Below, piece after piece: positions 61,227 to 64,000 of a stretch of 64,000 nt of DNA. Source of the stretch: Desulfobacula toluolica Tol2. Lineage in GTDB: Bacteria > Desulfobacterota > Desulfobacteria > Desulfobacterales > Desulfobacteraceae. A program made the position numbers and the translations under genes. How positions within the stretch are numbered: the stretch's first letter is position 1; each line of letters begins with the position of its first letter. The notes beneath the pieces were generated by a model, which saw only the letters and a program-made list of their open reading frames with translations, searched no databases and was not told where the DNA came from. The stretch covers positions 3,978,001 to 4,042,000 of the forward strand of contig NC_018645.1 in assembly GCF_000307105.1 (NCBI RefSeq), read 5' to 3'.

Positions 61227-62813
61227 TTAAAGATAAAGAAAAATTTCTTCTTTTCTTATGGGGTTGAAACCATTTGCATTCATTGGAAGTTCGATTCCCT
61301 GGGTTTTTAAAATAGATGCCCGGGTGCAGACACACGCACCAAAAAGGAGATTTAGAGCTATTTCAGCTGTTTTGCGGTTTTCATGGGGTTCAAGAAAACT
61401 GCCTTTGACCCACTGATTAAAGGCACCAATGGCAGGGCCACACCATATCTGGTAATCCATTTTTCTCTGGGGGATACCCTTTATGGCCCATTTGGATGAA
61501 AGGCCCAAATAGGACCTGAAAACAAGGGCCATTTTATGTTTTGGATCAGCTTGGGCTTTTTCTATCTCTTTTATGTTTCCGGTTTTATGAAAAAAATCTT
61601 TTGTGGATTCCCAGGCATCCTCAAAGCGTGCCTGCAAAAATTTTTCCTGAATTTCATGCTTTGATTTTTCATCAATTTCATCAAAACTATTGTGGGATTG
61701 ATATAATTTGTAAAGCTTGTCCGCCCTCACTGGAAACATGGTGCCACGCTTTAAAACCTGAACCTTTGCGCCAATCTCAAACATATCCGCTGCAGGGGCC
61801 ATGGCCACATCCGCCTGCTCGGCCTGGCAGAGCATCTTTTTGACATCCTCACAGATTCCGGCTTCAACACAGGATTGATTTATGGACCCTGTCAAGATAT
61901 AGGCGGCCCCCATTCCAAAGGCTGCTGCTGCTGATTCAGGCGTGGCAATTCCCCCTGCAAGCCCTACGCACAAGGGATCTTTGTAATTGAAAGTTTCCAT
62001 AAATTCATTTTTCAATGCTATCATGGTCGGCAATAGCGTCAGTGCCGGTCGGTTGTCCGTATGGCCACCCGAGTCTGCTTCCGCAGTCAGATCCTGGGCC
62101 ATAGGAATGTGTTGGGACAGCCTTGCTTCCTGTTGGGTAATCAATTTTCTTTCAAGAAGTTGATTTACAAGTTTTTCAGGCGGTGGAGAGAAAAACTGCC
62201 GTGCAATTTCAATCCTGGATACTTTTGCTATGATATTATGGGGTGTAACAATGTGCCCATTGTCGTTTGTATGAATACCTTTAATTCGATAATACACAAG
62301 GGCTGGGGTCATACGCATGAAAGCCGCAGCACTGATGAGATTGACCTGATGTTTTAGATACAGTTCCACCGTAGCCATTTCATGGGCAGGGTCACCCGGG
62401 GAATGAATCAGGTTAAACCCAAAGGGCCTGTCTTTCAGCGTGCTTTTCAGCTCAATGATATTTTCTTTGATTTTTTCAATGGAAAGGCCACCAGCACCCA
62501 AAAAACCTATCATCCCGTTTTCTGCCATGGTTTTTACAATAGCCACAGATGTGATGCCATTGGCCATGGCACCGGCAATATAGGGATATTTCAAAGCATG
62601 CCGGGTCTTGAACCGCTTATCACCAAGGTTTTCAGGCCGGACAGCCGGAACAAATGCCTTGATATGATGCAATGTGTCTTCCTTAAAAGCAGCGGTGAAA
62701 AAATCATTGTCATTATGTATAAAATGAATTGCGTCATTGTTCTGAATAGCAAAAATAGGTTTGTTCACCTGCATGAGCAGTTCGTTCAAGGAGTTTGAAT
62801 TTTCAAAGGACAT
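61227..62813 (-). CDS. pfaD: PfaD-type enoyl reductase
   Basis: 528 residues from ATG 62813; a GTG at 62894 is in frame but has no ribosome site. NMO/PfaD-type TIM barrel that binds FMN: 'YIAGAMANGITSVAIVKTMAENGMIGFLGAGGLS' (read in parts), 'VNLISAAAFMRMTPALVYYRI', 'EADSGGHTDNRPALTLLP' and 'VGLAGGIATPESAAAAFGMGAAYILTGSINQ'. It supplies the trans-acting enoyl reductase step to the synthase encoded 115 bases downstream, so the two are probably one operon. Typical Pfa clusters also have PfaB, PfaC and a PPTase, which are not seen here. Confidence 0.93.
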   Translation of the reverse strand: MSFENSNSLNELLMQVNKPIFAIQNNDAIHFIHNDNDFFTAAFKEDTLHHIKAFVPAVRPENLGDKRFKTRHALKYPYIAGAMANGITSVAIVKTMAENGMIGFLGAGGLSIEKIKENIIELKSTLKDRPFGFNLIHSPGDPAHEMATVELYLKHQVNLISAAAFMRMTPALVYYRIKGIHTNDNGHIVTPHNIIAKVSRIEIARQFFSPPPEKLVNQLLERKLITQQEARLSQHIPMAQDLTAEADSGGHTDNRPALTLLPTMIALKNEFMETFNYKDPLCVGLAGGIATPESAAAAFGMGAAYILTGSINQSCVEAGICEDVKKMLCQAEQADVAMAPAADMFEIGAKVQVLKRGTMFPVRADKLYKLYQSHNSFDEIDEKSKHEIQEKFLQARFEDAWESTKDFFHKTGNIKEIEKAQADPKHKMALVFRSYLGLSSKWAIKGIPQRKMDYQIWCGPAIGAFNQWVKGSFLEPHENRKTAEIALNLLFGACVCTRASILKTQGIELPMNANGFNPIRKEEIFLYL

Positions 62814-62949
62814 TATGTTTTCCGTATAAAATATTTTGCTAAAAAGCGTTTCATTGATGTTTTCCAAAAAAATAGCAGCCCTCTCTATTACCACAAAAGG
62901 AATTTAAGAATCAATATGGAAGTTTTTGATTTGAAAATCAAATGCTTAA

Positions 62950-63837
62950 TTAGTGTCTTGGATGATATTTTTGATGCATTTTCATCAGGTATTCCCTTGA
63001 AATGTGCGTATAAATTTGTGTTGTGGATATATCTGAATGTCCAAGCATGGTCTGAACAGACCTTAAGTCAGCACCGCCTTCCAGCAGATGAGTGGCAAAT
63101 GAATGCCTTAAAGTGTGGGGGGTGATATTCTTTGATATGCCTGCAATCAGAGCATATTTTTTTATTATTTTCCAGAAAGATTGCCGGGTCATGGGTTTGC
63201 CTGCCCTTGCAACAAAAAGATATGGGGTTGATATTTTATTTAACAGGGCAGGTCTGCCTTGGTTAATCCATTGTTGTGTAATTGATCTTGCAGGGGACCC
63301 TATAGGTATGAGTCGCTCTTTGGAACCTTTTCCCATAACTCTTACACAGTTTGCATCAAGGTTGATGTCCTGAAGTTTCAATGAAATCAGTTCAGATACC
63401 CTTAGGCCCGCTCCGTACATGATTTCCATCATGGCTGAATTTCTCATCTCCCGGGGCTTTTTGATGTCAGGTACATCAAGAAGATCTGCAACTTCCTCTA
63501 CTGTCATAATTTTGGGAAGCGCCAGGCCGCTTTTGGGGATTTCAACCTTTTTTACAGGGTTCTTTTTGATTTTTTTTTCATTCACCAGGAATTTATAAAA
63601 TCCCCGGATGGTAATCAAATGCCGGGCTCTTGATTTAGCAGACAGGCCTTGTTTTGATAGATCAATCAACCAGGCAAAAATGAATACCGTATCCACATCA
63701 GCCGGATCTTTAATTTTATTTTTTTCAAGAAAGGTGATGTATTGAGCCAGATCTGCCGAATAGGACATCAGGCTGTTATCGGACAAGCCTTTTTCAATGA
63801 TAAGGTAATCAAGATATTGTTGAGTTAAATCATCCAT
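62950..63837 (-). CDS. XerC/XerD-type tyrosine recombinase
   Basis: 295 residues, the usual Xer length. N-terminal core-binding domain about 5-90 ('YLDYLIIEKGLSDNSLMSY'). Catalytic domain with all residues: Arg in 'GAGLRVSELISL', Lys in 'GKGSKERLIPIG', 'HTLRHSFATHLL', second His in 'LGHSDISTTQIYTH' and the nucleophilic Tyr in the same segment. Most like XerD; it would resolve chromosome dimers at dif. No dif-like site is seen nearby. It is probably a housekeeping gene; it is unrelated to the island integrase. Confidence 0.9.
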   Translation of the reverse strand: MDDLTQQYLDYLIIEKGLSDNSLMSYSADLAQYITFLEKNKIKDPADVDTVFIFAWLIDLSKQGLSAKSRARHLITIRGFYKFLVNEKKIKKNPVKKVEIPKSGLALPKIMTVEEVADLLDVPDIKKPREMRNSAMMEIMYGAGLRVSELISLKLQDINLDANCVRVMGKGSKERLIPIGSPARSITQQWINQGRPALLNKISTPYLFVARAGKPMTRQSFWKIIKKYALIAGISKNITPHTLRHSFATHLLEGGADLRSVQTMLGHSDISTTQIYTHISREYLMKMHQKYHPRH

Positions 63838-63858
63838 GTTGTTATGAAAATATTGTGA

Positions 63859-64000
63859 TTATGAAAATATTTCGGAAATACATCGAAATCCAATTGTGTT
63901 TGAGGTGAAGCCTGGTTTAAACAAAGCTCTTGAGCTGATGGTAATATCTTGTTTGGAGTTCCAGGCTGCACCCTTTGCAATATTGTATCGGATATTTTTT
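63859..64000 (-). CDS. Formylglycine-generating-enzyme-like protein, C-terminal end
   Basis: The last 47 codons of a gene that continues beyond the window, stop TAA at 63859-63861. The pattern 'KGAAWNSKQDITISSRALF' followed by 'TIGFRCI' is the conserved C-terminal core of SUMF1/FGE-sulfatase domains (G-x-x-W, then a G-F-R-C/V ending). Such proteins activate sulfatases or serve as sulfoxide-synthase or lectin-like domains; which one cannot be told from this end. Confidence 0.65.
   Translation of the reverse strand, partial: KNIRYNIAKGAAWNSKQDITISSRALFKPGFTSNTIGFRCISEIFS

Noticed and set aside
1-64000. CRISPR array
   Set aside because: No series of regularly spaced direct repeats and no cas genes are visible.

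Overview
The window looks like chromosome of an anaerobic sulfate-reducing Desulfobacterota, most likely a Desulfobacteraceae relative. The evidence is a complete dsrMKJOP operon led by an RsbRD_N-like gene, paired periplasmic and cytoplasmic CbiK chelatases, corrinoid uptake genes behind two cobalamin riboswitches, and a PUFA-synthase-like megasynthase. No species name can be read from the sequence.

Layout. 1-2.3 kb: 3' end of a metal-chelate/corrinoid ABC importer (binding protein, permease, ATPase). 2.5-5.1 kb: a hybrid histidine kinase with a solute-binding sensor. 5.36-5.55 kb: two tRNA-Ser genes (UGA, GCU). 5.49-14.99 kb: a 9.5-kb integrative element in tRNA-Ser(GCU), bounded by a perfect 64-bp direct repeat. 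It carries a frameshifted zinc-ribbon gene, an ASCH protein, a HigBA-type toxin-antitoxin pair, a tandem ribbon-helix-helix protein, a Rep-like initiator, an excisionase-like gene overlapping a tyrosine integrase, an IS110/IS1111-type insertion sequence with structured non-coding flanks, and a two-gene cargo of unknown function. 15.1-15.3 kb: a decayed PagL-like gene. 15.5-21.3 kb: RsbRD_N protein and dsrMKJOP, closed by a strong terminator. 21.3-23.0 kb: an orphan radical-SAM-like protein.

23.0-49.9 kb holds two riboswitch-led corrinoid operons. Operon 1: periplasmic CbiK, a secreted BtuF-CbiZ fusion, BtuF, BtuC, BtuD, a TonB receptor, a dedicated TonB energiser (DUF3450-like, TtpC-like, ExbB, ExbD, TonB, TPR) and a cytoplasmic CbiK. 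Operon 2: a second TonB receptor, a second BtuF-CbiZ fusion, a 1298-aa exported and membrane-anchored CobN-like chelatase, a DUF2162-like membrane protein, a TolQ/ExbB-like protein, a DUF2149-like protein and an exported nitrilase-family amidase. Operon 2 has the plan of an HmuSTUV haem-dechelatase locus but under B12 control with corrinoid enzymes. I regard it as the most likely undescribed system here: a periplasmic corrinoid-processing (dechelation, re-metallation or deamidation) pathway.

50.0-53.5 kb: a glutaredoxin-like gene between two imperfect ~95-bp repeats, an IS110 transposase remnant, a J-domain protein, a lone CpaF-type ATPase and its small partner. 53.5-62.8 kb (minus strand): a 2550-aa single-chain PfaA/PfaC-like synthase (KS-AT-ACP-ACP-KR-DH-FabA-like DH) and a PfaD-type enoyl reductase. 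62.9-63.8 kb: a XerC/XerD-type recombinase. At the right edge is the C-terminus of a formylglycine-generating-enzyme-like protein.
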